Shown: in pieces, positions 23,861 to 36,434 of the stretch
Numbering within the stretch: the stretch's first letter is position 1
Layout of the letters: every line of letters starts with the position of its first letter
Assembly (NCBI GenBank): GCA_015179045.1
Contig: WHUZ01000063.1
Location: forward strand, 186,001-250,000
From: Kalaharituber pfeilii
Taxonomy: Eukaryota > Ascomycota > Pezizomycetes > Pezizales > Pezizaceae
Direction: 5' to 3'
DNA length: 64,000 bases
Notes under the pieces: model-generated
Database searches by the model: none
What the model saw: the letters and a program-made list of their open reading frames with translations, nothing else
Told to the model about the DNA's origin: nothing
Position numbers and translations under genes: made by a program

Positions 23861-26370
23861 TCAACTCTTCCTAAACGCAAACGCCACATAAAACCCACAC
23901 GCCTCCCACTCCTCATCACTCAGCAACAGCCCTGCCCTCTCCTTACTCCCCGCGCCCTCTCTCCCCCACCCCTCCCCCCACCCCCTCGCCCTCACCCCCA
24001 TCCGCTCACTTAGCGCCCCCAGCTCCCTCCCCCCGCTCTCCTGTCTCCACACCTCATGAAACGGCTTCTTGTAGATCAGCTCCAGATTATAGTCCTCGCA
24101 CAGCGCGCGAAAAGACTCCCACGGTACTACGTACTCGGGGACGGTCTCGACGGCTTCCTCGAGATGGTAGATGTATCGCCAGCCGAATGGGGGCCGGAAG
24201 CGGCTGTCCCATTCTTGCGATGGGGCAGGATGGGGCGGGGCGGAGGCGGTATTAGGTTGTGAAGGTGCTGGTGGTGGTGGCGCCGGCACCGACGGGGACT
24301 GTGGTAGGATCCTCGAAAGCACATCCTCGCCAAAGGTGACTTTGTATATCGAGTTTCCCCACGAGAACTCTCTCGGCTTTTTCTCCTGCCCATCTGTTGT
24401 TGTTGTATTCTTCCCCTTTGCCTCCTCTCCCCCCTCCGCGTCCCCATTGGCCGCCGCTTCCCCGTCCTTGCTCATCTCCTTCTCCTTCTCCTGCTGCTGC
24501 CTCGCAGTCTCCTCCTTTACCCACTCCTCGAGCTTCCGCTTGATCACATCAGAGCTCGGAATCGTCCCAAAGAACCTCCCACCCTTCTTGAGCGCGCCCG
24601 CAACATTGCTCAACATCCTCCTCGCCTTCGCCTCGCTCTCAAACGCATAATGCAGGCAAAACATCATCGACACCACGTCAAACCCGCCTCCGGCGCCCCA
24701 TCTCCCCGCCCCACGATTCCCCGGCCCCACCGATGGATCAAACCCAATTTCCCTCACTGCAGGCACATCGAAAAGAGAATCCACCCAGCAGTCCCTCACC
24801 GCGAACTCTGCCCTGAAAAGTCTCGGCGGATACGTGGAGGGCGGCCTACGACCCCCGCGTATACCAGAACGTTCGCGAAGCATAGCCTCGTACCGGTCCC
24901 TCGCCTGGGCCACAGATACCTCGGCCGTATCAACCCCGACATACATGCCCACCTCCTGCGGGGCCAATTTCCACTTGAGCAGATCCCCTCCCTTCCCGCA
25001 ACCTACATCCAACACACACAGTTTCTCCTCGACCTCTCCGGCGTAGCGCACCCCGCCTTCCCTAGAAGCAACAGCTGGGTTCGGACTGAACTTTTGAATC
25101 ACGCATGACTTGATCCAGTTATTGATGTTGCGTAGGCCTTTGATTCGGCTGCTTTCCGTGCGCCATTGCTTGCCCATCTCTGGGCGTTCGTTGTAGTGAG
25201 ACCGAACAACATCCTCAACGGCCATGCTGGCTGCAGCTGCCGCTGCAGCCTCTCGCGCGCGGGCCTCGGCTTCATGTTTTTCCTGCAGTTTGCGCGCCGC
25301 TTCGCGCTCCGCGGTGGTGAGGCGAGAGGCACGCCCAGGGAGGCGGCGGGCGACACGGGGGGGTGAAGGAGGTGGTGGGGGCGGTGAAGGCTCGCGGGGC
25401 AGCGCGGAGGAAAGAAGGCGAAGGTGAGCAGGGGGCGATCGTGGGCGTGCAGGTTGTGATTGAGCTGTTGAAGGTGTTGTGGAAGTTTGCCGTTGTGAAG
25501 GAGAGCCACCATCATGGCGATGTCGCGGCGGCGTTCGCGAGCGTCTTCGGGGGGTACATAGTGATCCCGATGGTCCCGCCGAGGCGACCTCGAGCGCCTT
25601 CGTACCTGTCTATCCCGTTCCCTGTCCCGATCCCGATCGCGATCCCGATCCCTTTCCTGATTCCTGTCCCGATCCCTTTCCCGATCTCTTTCCCGATCCC
25701 TTTCTCTATCCCGTTCTCGGTCCCGAGGATGATAGCTATCCCTCTTCCGCTGCCTGCTCCTCTCTCCAAAATCTTCCTCCGCGCCATCCGCCTCCCTTTT
25801 CCGTTTACTGAAATTTGGCAACCTTTTTTTCTCGTGTACTCCTCCGCCAGCTGCTGCCCCCTCACCATCTCGTATCACATCACCGCCACTACTACCCCTA
25901 CCGTCCGGCGCCGCCTGTCTGTTACTACTACTCACTCCCTTCTCTCCTCCTTCTCCTTTCTCCTCTGACACTGGACTTAGCAAGTCATCTATCCGGCTCA
26001 TCCTTCTTGCTGCTACCGGGGAGCTCCCCGGCCCCGACTCCTTTCCCGACCCGCCTGACGCCCCATGAAAGTCAAAGCTCATACTCATACTCATATTTGC
26101 ACTCGCTGCCGAATGAGGCGGGGAACTTGCTGGCGGCGGTGGTGGACTACTCCTAGATTGCTCCCTCTTCTCCTCTTGTTGTGACAGCTGAGGTGGTTGT
26201 GGTTGTGGTTGCAGTGGTTGTGGTTGTGGTTGCAGTGGTTGCGGTGGTAGTTGAGGTTGTGGTGGTAGTGATGGCGATGATCTTGGAGGAAGTGATTGCG
26301 GGCTACTCGGAGGCGCGTTTTCGTCGCTGGTGGCGCCGGCAGTAAAGCAGTCGCGTGCTGGGTCATACAT
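23861..26370 (-). CDS. ABD1: mRNA cap guanine-N7 methyltransferase (Abd1 type), N-terminal and catalytic parts in two frames
   Basis: The catalytic part (25225 to 23861) begins MAVEDVVRSHYNERPEMG and has the cap-methyltransferase order: SSRIKGLRNINNWIKS, SAM motif I VLDVGCGKGGDLLKW (71-85), GVDTAEVSVAQAR, FDVVSMMFCLHYAFES (182-197), GTIPSSDVIKRKLE, then after a low-complexity insert (about 236-286) FSWGNSIYKVTF, PPFGWRYIYHLEEAVETVPEY and YKKPFHEVW. The enzyme methylates the guanine of the mRNA cap in the nucleus. The same frame runs upstream without ATG (LTTAEREAARKLQEKHEAEA), so it is internal. The N-terminus lies in another frame from ATG 26370 (MYDPARDCFTAG), with Gln/Pro repeats and an Arg-Asp/Arg-Glu repeat. 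The frames must meet between about 25600 and 25230. One extra base, for example in the seven-C run near 25360, gives 836 residues; a short intron is the alternative. Catalytic identity is firm; the middle of the model is not. Confidence 0.88.
25616..25733 (-). repeat. Coding repeat: Arg-Asp/Arg-Glu dipeptides
   Basis: Tandem six-base units (CGGGAT/CGGGAA/AGGGAT type on the minus strand) encode about 35 residues of alternating Arg with Asp or Glu in the N-terminal region of the cap methyltransferase. Such charged repeats are common in RNA-processing proteins. They are prone to length change. Confidence 0.8.
26191..26262 (-). repeat. Coding repeat: Gln-Pro tract
   Basis: Imperfect tandem units on the minus strand encode alternating Gln and Pro with Leu (QPQPLQPQPQPLQPQPQ) in the disordered N-terminus of the cap methyltransferase. 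Confidence 0.8.
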
Positions 26371-26988
26371 GGTTTTTCCGGTATTTTTTCTTATTTAGAT
26401 TTTTTTTTTTATTTTATTTTTTTTTTTTTTTTTAATTTCTTGTGGCTTCTGTGGGGCCCTATGGTAGGGGCGGGGGGTGTGGTGTGCAACTTGCGTGGTG
26501 CGGCCAAAAAAAATAAATAAACAGAAAGGGGACTAACGCAGCCCCAGTGCAAGAAATGCACGACAAGCAAGCAAGCCTTGCTGTAAGCTTCCAAGGTTCA
26601 ATGGAGTCAGCAAGTTAGGCAGGTGCTACCGGTCTAGCGTGGCAAGATGGGGCCGTGATTGTCTCCAGGTGGATGATTTGTGTATATATGTGTGTCTAGT
26701 ACAGTATCATACAATAGTGCTCGTGTCCCCGTATCGTATCGATTTTTTTTTTCCCAATCGTATACACCCAATTGAGTATCAACACAGAGCAAGTGCCACC
26801 TAGTACTGGGTGGGGTGGGTAGCGTTATGGTCCTTTTTTTAAAATTTTATTTTATTTTATTTTTTTTTTGCTTTCGTGCGTGCAGGTGTAACGTGATGGA
26901 TCAGGTACTTTTAGTGGGTCTTGTTGGTTTGGCCTGCGAGCGCTTTGATTTGTGGGAAGCTTCCTTGCCTTGCCTTGCCTTGCCTTGC

Positions 26989-27024
<36 letters not shown>

Positions 27025-28284
27025 GTCGCTTGCTTGCACTGTGCTTGGACTTTTCGCGATTTTAGCGAAGCCCACAGGGGGGAAGAGCGAAAGGAACTAC
27101 TAACCAGCCCAGCAAAGACAAACAAGTATGAATTTTTTTTTTTTTTTCTAAATTTTTGATTGGGGTATGTGCACCCGACACCCCCGATTCCAACGGGATA
27201 CGGAACGCTTCCGTGTGGAGGGTTTAAAGTTCCGGAGAGCACAAAGGAGGAAAAGTAGATAAAAGGCTCGCAGATGCGTGGCAGGCCGCGCACCACTAAA
27301 GCTGGCGGATGCGGAGGAGGGGCGGGGTTGGCCGGAGGATGTTTTGTGACGGAGATGAGCGCAGAGGACGAGGATGGGGAGGACGAGACGAGGTGAAAGG
27401 ACGGGAACGTACGTTGCGCGGGCGATGGCGATCGGCCCCCGCGAAGCCCGCGGCTCGCCTGGACGATGGCGCGTTCCTGACACAAGCTTTTCTCGGATTT
27501 GCATGTGTTTCAGCGGTTGACTAAGCTCGGGGGCTCAGCTGCTGTGGCCCGCCAAGACCTCGCGATAGTCTCTGGAGCGTTTACATATGCATATGCAGCG
27601 CCTTCGAAATAAATATAGCATGCATCGACTACGCAGGCTGGTATGATATGAAGTGGACGTATGACTCTCCTCGCCCACACATGACAGCTCGGGCCCAAGG
27701 CTTCCAATTGTATGATTCGCCGCTTGCTAACAAGATATACTAGCACCGCCAGCGCATCCAATGTACCTGTCTGTATGTCTCACAATGACAATGGAGCTAC
27801 CCTGATATCCCACAGCCCAATTCGACTCATGCACCATCCACTCGTCTCTATTTTAATTTCTCTGCACCAAAAAAGCCTTTCATATCTCTAAATGCCTGAG
27901 TAATTGTAATGCAGCCATTATCGAGAAAAGTCCATTCGGAGAATATAAATTAGCTTATGCATAACAGCAACTTAACCCTAGATATCATATGACGATCAAG
28001 CGGCGCAGAGCCTTTCTAACGCTTCCTGAGAGCCTAGGCTTACTGACTTGATGCCCTAAATTACCAATGCCTCACTAAAGTAAAAAGTCAGGCAGTGCAA
28101 TCCTAAATGAGTCAGTCATTTGCTTTGCCGCATGCTGGATATAACTTGGGTAGGGTATCGAATGTTCGTTCGTCGGATTGGATGATGGAATTTATTTTGC
28201 TAAAAAAAGACGTTTGGTGGTGCTGGGACGAATTTTGGTTTGCCTTGCACTAAAGGAAAAGTTAGAGCTGGGTGGGTGGGTGAG
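26371..28284. other. Upstream region of the cap methyltransferase; otherwise no supported gene
   Basis: The 5' flank has long T runs (26402-26434), GT-rich sequence and a CCTTG/CTTG repeat. Frames at 26901-27504 on both strands are GC-biased but match nothing. From 27510 on I see no gene. Confidence 0.5.
26963..27024. repeat. CCTTG then CTTG compound microsatellite
   Basis: About six copies of a pentanucleotide (CCTTG) pass into about nine copies of the related tetranucleotide (CTTG), roughly 0.6 kb upstream of the cap methyltransferase start. Confidence 0.9.
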
Positions 28285-28293
28285 TATATAAAG
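28285..28293 (+). promoter_or_regulatory. Orphan TATA-like element
   Basis: TATATAAAG sits just after a GGGT-repeat block and is followed by a GA-rich stretch, which is the look of a core promoter. No convincing coding region follows; the nearest ATG in good context (ACCATG near 28415) opens a frame of only a few codons. It may serve a non-coding RNA or be fortuitous. Confidence 0.3.
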
Positions 28294-30536
28294 AGAGCGC
28301 GATGCCCTCTGGTTTCTCACACCGTGGGAGGATATTGCGGTTCGATTCAGTTCGGTATCCAGCGCAGATCTTCGACAGACAATACCGGAAGTTGGTGGTG
28401 GCTTTGGAGTTTACCATGAGGGCTGAATGAAGGGAGGGTGGGATATATTGGGAAGGAGCAGAGGATGGATAGATGAATGACGGGTCAGTGGTAGTTATGT
28501 GCTAAGGAGCAGGAGGAGGGGGAGAGGGGGGGCGAAGGAATATTCCTGGAGGAAAATGCAGACCAGAGATGGTGCAGTGAAAATGAAAAAAGTGAGAAAC
28601 AAAAGGTCGAAGGAAATGGCCGGTAAAGAAAGAGGATTCCAGTGATGATATTTCCGAGAACAAGGACGCAACAGCAAGGTCGGACGAGAGCATTTTGGTG
28701 GCCAAGTAGGAAGCGGAAGGTGGTATAATGTCAGCAACGTCAGAATTCTTACGTTAAGGAACACCACAAGTAGAGGATAATATGAAGCTTGGGACAGATG
28801 TTTGTTGGCATATCTACAGAGCAACCAACTCGGAGCGTGGACTACACAAGAATTAGCTCTGAAAACTAACGATTACTTGGACTCTTCGACCTTGCGTGAA
28901 AGTGTATAGCGGCACAGGTGAGGATAATGGACTGTCTGTTCAACCTATGGATCGATATTTTCCAACCAAAGCGGCTCCCTCTCAACTAATAATTGTTCCC
29001 GTTGTATGGTTTCCTATTTTCATTGTTGGTCGTGATACCTCGTCTTTTTGTTTGCCTCTACACAATGTTGTTCAGTCGAAAGGTTTCTTTATCCATGTCC
29101 TTCATACAATCCACGTAGCTACGTTGACTTCATACCCTGTTCTGTTGGTTCATATAGCACCGTGTCGTCCTCATCTTTCATCTATAGATATCCTTTATTG
29201 TTCATTTCCCTTGTTTTCAGTTGTTTTCTGGTTAGAGCTGCTCGTTGCTATACTGTCTCTCACGGATGGGCTCCGTTTCCCTCTCTTCCTAGTTCATATC
29301 CGCAATAAGTATATCGCAGGCATAGGGACTTACATTTTATGCACACAGATTAGATACCACACAAAGTTATCAACTTCATTCTCATTACCAAGGACAACTT
29401 GCGCTTGACCGCTCTGTCTTCTTTTTCCCGCCTTTTCGCCTTCACTTCATCTCTTTCCCAATTCTGCTGCCAGAAGTGACCCGTCAACTGGAACCACAGT
29501 TAGCATACTATAACTGATGCTCTGTACCTATTAATCATACCGCAATAGCTCATATAATGACTCAAGCATCAACATGAGAACTCATAACTAATCTCTCAGT
29601 CTTAACCAACGACGAGAAACTTAATTTCGAGCCATGAGAATTCATGCACCTTGCACGCTTTCAATTTTCCCTTGGGAGTTTATCAAATTGCCGAACTGAC
29701 CATCAATTTTTGCTGCTTGCTTTTTTCATCTAACTGGAGGTCGAAGGTTGAGTTCCGCTGTGGGGAGGGGAGGGGACTCGGATATATTCGATTTACCCTG
29801 AATTACTGATGAAACGAAATCTAAGAAAATTACTTTGTTTCAACGTTACTGCAGGAGGACATAAAGCATACAAGTCCATCAACAAGGTACCCGCACCTGT
29901 CATACTACAGTTTCCTTCCCTATCCGTCACCGGTTTGGACCGCATGGCAGGTCCGAATGCCAATGTCCGAAATCACGTTTATGAAGGGTTCAGCAAGTTA
30001 GATCACCGCCTTGCTGCTTTTTCTTTCAGGATGATTCCTGCCTCAGGGGATAGCCCAAGGTTAACCAGAGTTGACCAGAACACCTGATAGGGAGCAAAAG
30101 TCTGTTCGGAACCAGGATGCTCACTTATTGAATGCATCTTTTAGGGAAATTAATAGGGAGGAAGAAAATTACCAGAAAGGGGAAACGGGTGGGAAGGCTT
30201 CTACCGTTTGATGTAATTTTGCATCTCACAGGAAAAGGGCTTCTATCTTAATTCAAGTTTCTCTCCCAATATCTTGCTGGCCGACAGAAGATGCTGATGT
30301 TCTGATGTATGAGGTGGCTGAAGAAAGATGCTGTACCAGAGGTCGATAAGTACTGAGGTACTAGCAAATCCAAATGCATAAAGCCCTGCGAGGTGCCGAT
30401 CGAAAGATTTTCGTCTTTAAATAAACAGTGGGCCATTCCGTGTGGGACCTGTGTTCACGATGCCAAATGCGGACGAAATTATTCAAGGCAATCATATGAG
30501 TAGGGTTTAAAACCAAGGCGGAGGCCGAAAATAATA

Positions 30537-30554
30537 GTCTGGGCACGAGAACAG
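30537..30554 (-). repeat. Dispersed motif, copy 1 (TTCTCGTGCCCAGACT type)
   Basis: The minus strand reads CTGTTCTCGTGCCCAGAC. The same core recurs at 42314 and 42765 on the plus strand, and a diverged form at 59216. It probably marks the end of a repeat family. Confidence 0.55.
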
Positions 30555-32685
30555 TTTAAAACTGTGCTCGACATTGCTTCAATATTTCTCTTTTACGTGG
30601 TACTTTTCAGGAAGAAGGACTAAGGGCTTGAAGTAATCCCAATCCCAGGAATGCAGGCTTTAGCACTACCGAAAACAGCAATTTTCAATCCACTTCCTAA
30701 CTCGGATAACAGCGACACCTGAGAAGCACATGAAGTTCCAGCCTTGTGCACAGGCTCTTTCTTGGCGTTCCTTCTGCAAATCTTCTTGATTTCTAAGAAT
30801 GTTGTACAACCATAAAACTCCACTCTTAGGTTTCACTCCAGCTACGTTTCATCTCAATCGATCTCAATTCTTGCTTGAGCTTACCATTACTACTACCTCC
30901 AAGAGAAGTGCTCATTTATTTATCATGAAACATTTCACGAGATTAACACACATCACGAAAGGAGAAAAACCTGATCCCGCCTACGTTTTCCGATCAAATT
31001 CCCGCAGGATCGTCTCTGGTAGGGCATGCTAGCTACTGCAACCGGTGCAATTGCAAATGCATAAATTCGAGAGAATAAAGTAGGTCACAGGTACTATAAT
31101 TTACGGTGGATGAAGATGATCACGGTGACCAAAGTGAAAAAAGGTTTTTTTTTTGGATTGGCTGACCACGGGGTCAATTTGACTTAGAAGATGACGCTCA
31201 CATGGTTTCATGGTCGATCTTATAGGCTACTGCATACCCAGCATATAGCATATTTAGTTACCAAAATCGATATTTGCATATTGATGGATGTTTAGTCTCA
31301 TGCAAGGCTATGATACGAAAAAACAGGAAATTGAGGGCTGAGCGGGATGGAGCTCGCATTCCTGGAGCTAAGTTAATACCGATGCATCGCCGATAGATTG
31401 GAACTGCAGCTACACTAACAGTATACGCTACACATGCTTATCCGTCGCCGCCTCACCTTTGCAGGTGCCTGCATGAGCTTTGCGTTCCCGCTTCTCGACA
31501 GCGTCACAGGTAGATAGACTCATTGGCCAGCATCAACTGTTGCCGCTTCACAAACTTTGAACAACCTGCTCCGTAAGTATCAATAAGACTCACCGTTCCC
31601 CTGCTAGTTCCGTGCGACCATGCAACTGAGTACTCTACATACTGACTCACACCGTGGACTTAGAATGAGTCTTATCATTACCCACATTCTCGGGTCCTTA
31701 TGACACCCTCTCTTGCTAATTGATGTCTGTATTCTGGGCATAGTACACGAGCCGTGCAAAGATGGTGAGCACCAGGGCACTAAAAACACAACCAAATCCT
31801 GGTGTAGATCATCCAATGTTGAAAGTGGAGGAGCTGAAAAACAGGGGCGCAGTTAGTCTTACAGTCTTAATCAGAAGCTAAAGATGCGGAATTTGTCAGA
31901 GATTGAATGAGCCATCCAATGTTAGCAAGGCTCATCTCTGGACTCTCCATGACGGTACTTCGTCAAAACTTCCGACGCATGATTGCGCTTGATACCCCAC
32001 TGCCCCGCATCTGATGTATCGTTAACATGGTGGTCTAGCTTGGCACCAGGTATGCATGCGTATTGAGACACCATTCTTCAACTTGTACAAGCGCTCATAT
32101 CCTGGTTACAGCTCATCTAACTGGAATAGCAGAATCGTGGCCCGCATGAGTGAAACTACGACTATCTCATGAACTGCGGAGGCACACAGTTATAGTACAA
32201 GATCATGCAAGTTACATTCGATACCGGAAAAGCGGAGTAAACTCGTGAATCTGGGCAGCTTAATCTTGGGTATCACCGTGCGAGGGGCTGGGAGGGGCGA
32301 TAGTAGGGTAGATAGCTGCTATAGCTATGTGGGTGGGGTCATCAACTTATCCTTTGTTGGTGGGTTAATTTGAATTAATGAAGTTACATGTAACTTTTCC
32401 GGGGGCCGACATCGGTGATTGCGGGCAACCTCACAATGCTTAGCCCAGCAGTTTCAATGTGCATAAGCAGTACTCGAGTACAGTGTTCCTGACTGTCATG
32501 ATGGGAAAGTCACGATGAGATACTAGATCGTCACTTCTGTGACTGCGAAGTACTCTAAGACCATTGACTACTTATTCAGAGATTGTTCTGTTCTGTTGGT
32601 CCGGCCTCACTGAGCACGTGCTGCGGATGCAATATGTACTGTATTATCTGGCTGCTAGTTCAATAGTCCGAGGCTTGGCTGGCAG

Positions 32686-32718
32686 AGATGTACTCGAGAT
32701 GTACTCGAGATGTACTTG
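32686..32718. repeat. 11-bp tandem repeat, three copies
   Basis: Three consecutive units of AGATGTACTCG are seen, the last with one change. Confidence 0.9.
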
Positions 32719-33592
32719 CTAAATAGCTAAGCCACCCCTACCTTCGCTAGCTTGCTCTACTGGTACCGTTCGTTGAAGAGTGTATTCCCGTCTCCGATAT
32801 CTGCAGAGTCACCAATGCGACGGGATTTCGTCTCTACCTGAAACATTTGATCGCCTGCCGCCTCCGCTTCGGGAACCCTGATGCCTTGATTTCGTTTCTT
32901 CCCACCTACTTTCCCTCTAGTGACATTTTCTCAAATTTTACAAAGTACAAGCACCAGAGATAAATATTGCCTTCACGGTAGCGCCAACTATCACAATAAT
33001 TGCTGTGACGTTAATAGTCACGAAACTTTGCTATATTCTAATGTTACACCTGTTTCTTCGATGGGTGTACCTTTGCTAGCACGGGCGTGTTTCACATGAA
33101 ACTCAGAATTCTAAGGACCGATTTCATCATGATTCTTACATCATGATACAGTCTTGCGGATTAGGCTTGCATGATACACTTTCCCCAATATGGCCTAATC
33201 CCCAAGACTTTTTGACTGGCAGGTCTTCCAGTTAACGTTGACATTAATCTCCAAGTGGAGTCCTATTCCTGTGATCATGTACCTACTACATGCATAGTAC
33301 CAAGCTCCATGCTATCTCACTGCGATAGAAACAAAGTTTCACCCCACTACATGATTGTAGTAACATCCCCACCAAAGCTCCGCCGCCATCCCCCATCTCA
33401 TACCCCTGCAACTTTACCCTCCTTCCCATAAAATTCGGGCCGTACAGTATCTCCAATTGTGTTCTCGTACCCAGAATTGGTGCTTCCGCCATACCAATTT
33501 TCACTCCACGCTGGGCTGTCTATTATATATTACCCAGAAATTTCACGATCTTTCCCTCAATCTTAAGTTGTAAGCCACTCTCGCAGCAAGTT

Positions 33593-33622
33593 CCCAGCGC
33601 CAAGGTACCCAGCGCCAAGGTA
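33593..33622. repeat. 15-bp tandem duplication
   Basis: CCCAGCGCCAAGGTA occurs twice in direct succession without mismatch. Confidence 0.9.
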
Positions 33623-34848
33623 TGTCGGTACTTCAGCGTACTGCAATATTGATAGATTGATACAACTAAGAAACATAAGCTGTCGAAGAGTTGCAACAAA
33701 CACCACACTAACTACAGTACTAGTTCCAGACGGCGAGATCATAGTACCAGATATGAGCACATGAAAATCCATCACACTTGAAGATCGTACTAAATTACTG
33801 TAATGTGAGACAGTTTGGTGACAGCACTACTAGTGCGAGTACATTTTGGATAGTGGTAGGGGGTCTATTGCTCCGAGTTTCCCAAAGCAGTAATACAATA
33901 ATCCCTAATTCAGAGGTCAAGAATATGGAATAGTTCCTTCCACAGACAATAAGCATAATCTAGTTTGATCCCTGAAGATGCATGGATACTTGTATCAGCA
34001 TATGATAAATACTGGAACACCAGCAGATGTCGGCAGGGTGGCGAAGTGGTCTGTGTTTTTGTAAGAAGCTGTAGTGAGGGAGTTGTACTCACTGAGTAGA
34101 GACACTGTCTTTCTTCTCCAGAACGCATGCCTAGAAGTATTGCTGCCGGAGACATGAGTGGAGTCGTAGCAATTCCTGTATTTACCTCTTGAATATTCAA
34201 TTCAAAATGGGGCGCTGTTCATGGCCCATACCCCTCAGGCTGCCGGCACTGTTCCAGTATTTATGCTGGTATACTCATTAAGTACTGGCATTTAGTGGTG
34301 CAGGTGGCGCTGTTATGGCCGCGCGAGAAAAGTCTACCGGATCGAGGATGGATATTGCTACTGACGGGTATTTTCCGTACAATTTTGCTCCCCTGTTTTC
34401 ATGTCGCCATTGATATTTTTTTCCTGCAACTTGGTCCCCACCTGCATTACTAAATGCTGGTAACGAGTACGAGGACAAGTACATTATTCTATTCCTTGCT
34501 TGGCCTAGTTCCTATCAGGTACTGTAGCTAGCTACCGTAAGCGAGAAGTTGGCTATTGTTTTTGTTTATGATATGATAGAGTGTGCGAGAAAAATTCAAT
34601 TTACCCAAGAAGCAACGTGGTGAGTCGGCAAACTTGGCTGCGGAGAAATGTCACTATCGTAGAATAATTCTGATTTCAATGCAAGCTTTGCCTTCTTCCA
34701 GCCGGTCCAACTGCGCCTCGACATCGGAATCGGCTGCGGGAAGGCCTACGGTCTATCTCGCCTTGACACATCCTTCCCCCCACAACCTCTCCTCCCGCGA
34801 TAACGGCATTTCCTCCCAGCGCTCACCCCCACAAATACTCCGTACACC

Positions 34849-36434
34849 ATGGCCCCTCTCCTCCCACCCGAACTCATCTCAGAAATCCTTAGCTCGACCC
34901 CTCCCCTCCCCCGCAGTACCCTGCTCGCTGTCTGCAACACCAACAAGTTCCTCCGCGGCCTTGTGCTCCCGCATCTCTACCATACCATCTCCTTCACCTG
35001 GTCTGACCCGCGGCTCGACCACTTCCACCAACACCACTGTCCGCTGAATTATCTTCTCCGTTCTCTTGTCAACTGTCCCTCTCTAGCCCGGTACATACGT
35101 CATCTCGAGCTAGTGCGATGGAACCTAGAGGTTCCAGGTGCTGGGATCACAGCGGAGAGTCCAAGATATTCATCAAGTCCGAAGTCAAAAGATTGCGGAG
35201 GTTGCTAGTGAAGGAGGGATTAGATGCCGAGTGGTGGATTGAGAAACTGAGAAAGGGGTCACTGGACGCGAGCGCCGCGGTGATATTGCTTCTTGTGGCG
35301 ATTTCGAATAGGGAGGGTGCACAAGCCGGCGGTGGTCTTCGCGAGCTCAGGTTGACGCTGGACCATGTGACGCTGAGCAATGGGGGTGGGCGGACGCAGC
35401 CTGAATGTATGTGGAAGATGCTGTCGCATCTTCTTGAGCCTTCCCAGGGATCCTGCTCCCTAAGTTTATCGGACATCCAAGTGCACGGCCAAGCATTCCC
35501 GTTCCTGAAGAAGGCCGTGATAAAGGCAACCCGGTACCCGCACCCAATGCGATTGCAGGTTTATGACTGCGACCTGAAAGATTTTGCAGTCCCATTCCTT
35601 TTCCATTCTGGCCTAGAAAACCTAGAACTGTCGGCCTTAGATAAAGGCCCTCTCATTTGGGACGAGGCACTCTACACTATCCCAAACTCAGAAACCGTTA
35701 AGCATTTATCACTTACCAATGCGCACCTTCCAACCCTGAATTCATTGCTAGCCTGCACACCAAACCTATCCACACTCTGTTACACTCACCTCCGAAACAT
35801 CATTTTCCCTGAGCACCGGTGGGTTGATTACTTCGTTCTCGGCTCCGCACTCAGCCACGTCAAGGATACCTTGACAACGCTTACCCTCCGCACTTTCATG
35901 TTCGGCTCATTGGACCTAAGCACGATGATACTAGGGACCGAATGTGGCTTCAGAGGCGATGCTCGGGCTCTCTCGCTGTCGGGATTCACCAAGCTGCGGG
36001 ACCTGACCACCAACTTGAGTCTTTTGCTGGGCGTCAATAATGAGAGCGGAATGAGTTTATCCCAGGCGCTCCCGGAGGGGCTAGAGGTTCTGAGACTTGT
36101 TGACGAGCTCAAGCCGCTGGATGGTTGTTGGTGGGAGGAGGAGCAGGTTGCGAACATCGTGGGGCAGTACATGCGGGAGAGGGGCAAGGGGACGTTAGGT
36201 GGCAAGGGCAGGCTTGAGAAGGTGGGGTTCGTATCGGAGTGGCAGATCTTCAACGACCCAGATGTTCCGGAATGGTACTGCATGGCCCCGTCAAAGGACA
36301 TCGAGAGGGTGGCAAATGAGACGGGAGTGGTTGTGCAGTATGCATATACATACGAGTACAAGAACTGGTATTTTTCGTTTGTTGAGAGGGAGGATTATGA
36401 CTGGTTGAGACAGAGAGGGATCACTGGGTGGTGA
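34849..36434 (+). CDS. F-box-like protein, with an apparent one-base deletion
   Basis: The start ATG has strong context (CACCATGGCC). The first residues, LLPPELISEILSSTPPLPR, then LLAVCNTNKFLRGLVLP and LYHTISF, match the F-box-like N-terminus of many ascomycete proteins, which usually link Skp1-Cullin ubiquitin ligases to targets. The rest looks like an irregular leucine-rich fold (LRELRLTLDHVTL, GLENLELSALDKGPL, TVKHLSLTNAHLPTLNSL, CTPNLSTLCYTHLRNI). The N-terminal frame (34849 to about 35160) stops at 35210. The downstream frame continues the protein from KIFIKSEVKRLRRLLVKE to the stop at 36434. One extra base near 35160 joins them as 528 residues; the gap is too short for an intron. It may be a broken copy of an expanded family or a sequencing error. 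The target is unknown. Confidence 0.75.

Larger units (their letters stand above)
28294..34848. other. Long gene-poor region
   Basis: About 6.5 kb without a supported gene. Open frames such as the 170-codon one at 28896-29408 start at non-ATG codons and show no domain or conserved look. The stretch contains one copy of a dispersed motif (30537-30554) and short tandem repeats at 32686-32718 and 33593-33622. No transposase or reverse transcriptase was recognised. Confidence 0.5.

Noticed and set aside
24171..24650. Plus-strand frames inside the cap methyltransferase
   Set aside because: They are antisense shadows of a clearly conserved enzyme in GC-rich DNA.
25363..25968. 201-codon plus-strand frame rich in Pro and Ile
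   Set aside because: It is the antisense of the Arg-Asp coding repeat, so its length comes from the repeat.
22987..27024. Regularly spaced simple repeats as a possible CRISPR array
   Set aside because: They are microsatellites without unique spacers, in a eukaryotic context.
28896..29408. 170-codon plus-strand frame with hydrophobic stretches
   Set aside because: It starts at GTG, has no ATG in a sensible place and no domain; hydrophobicity reflects T-rich sequence.
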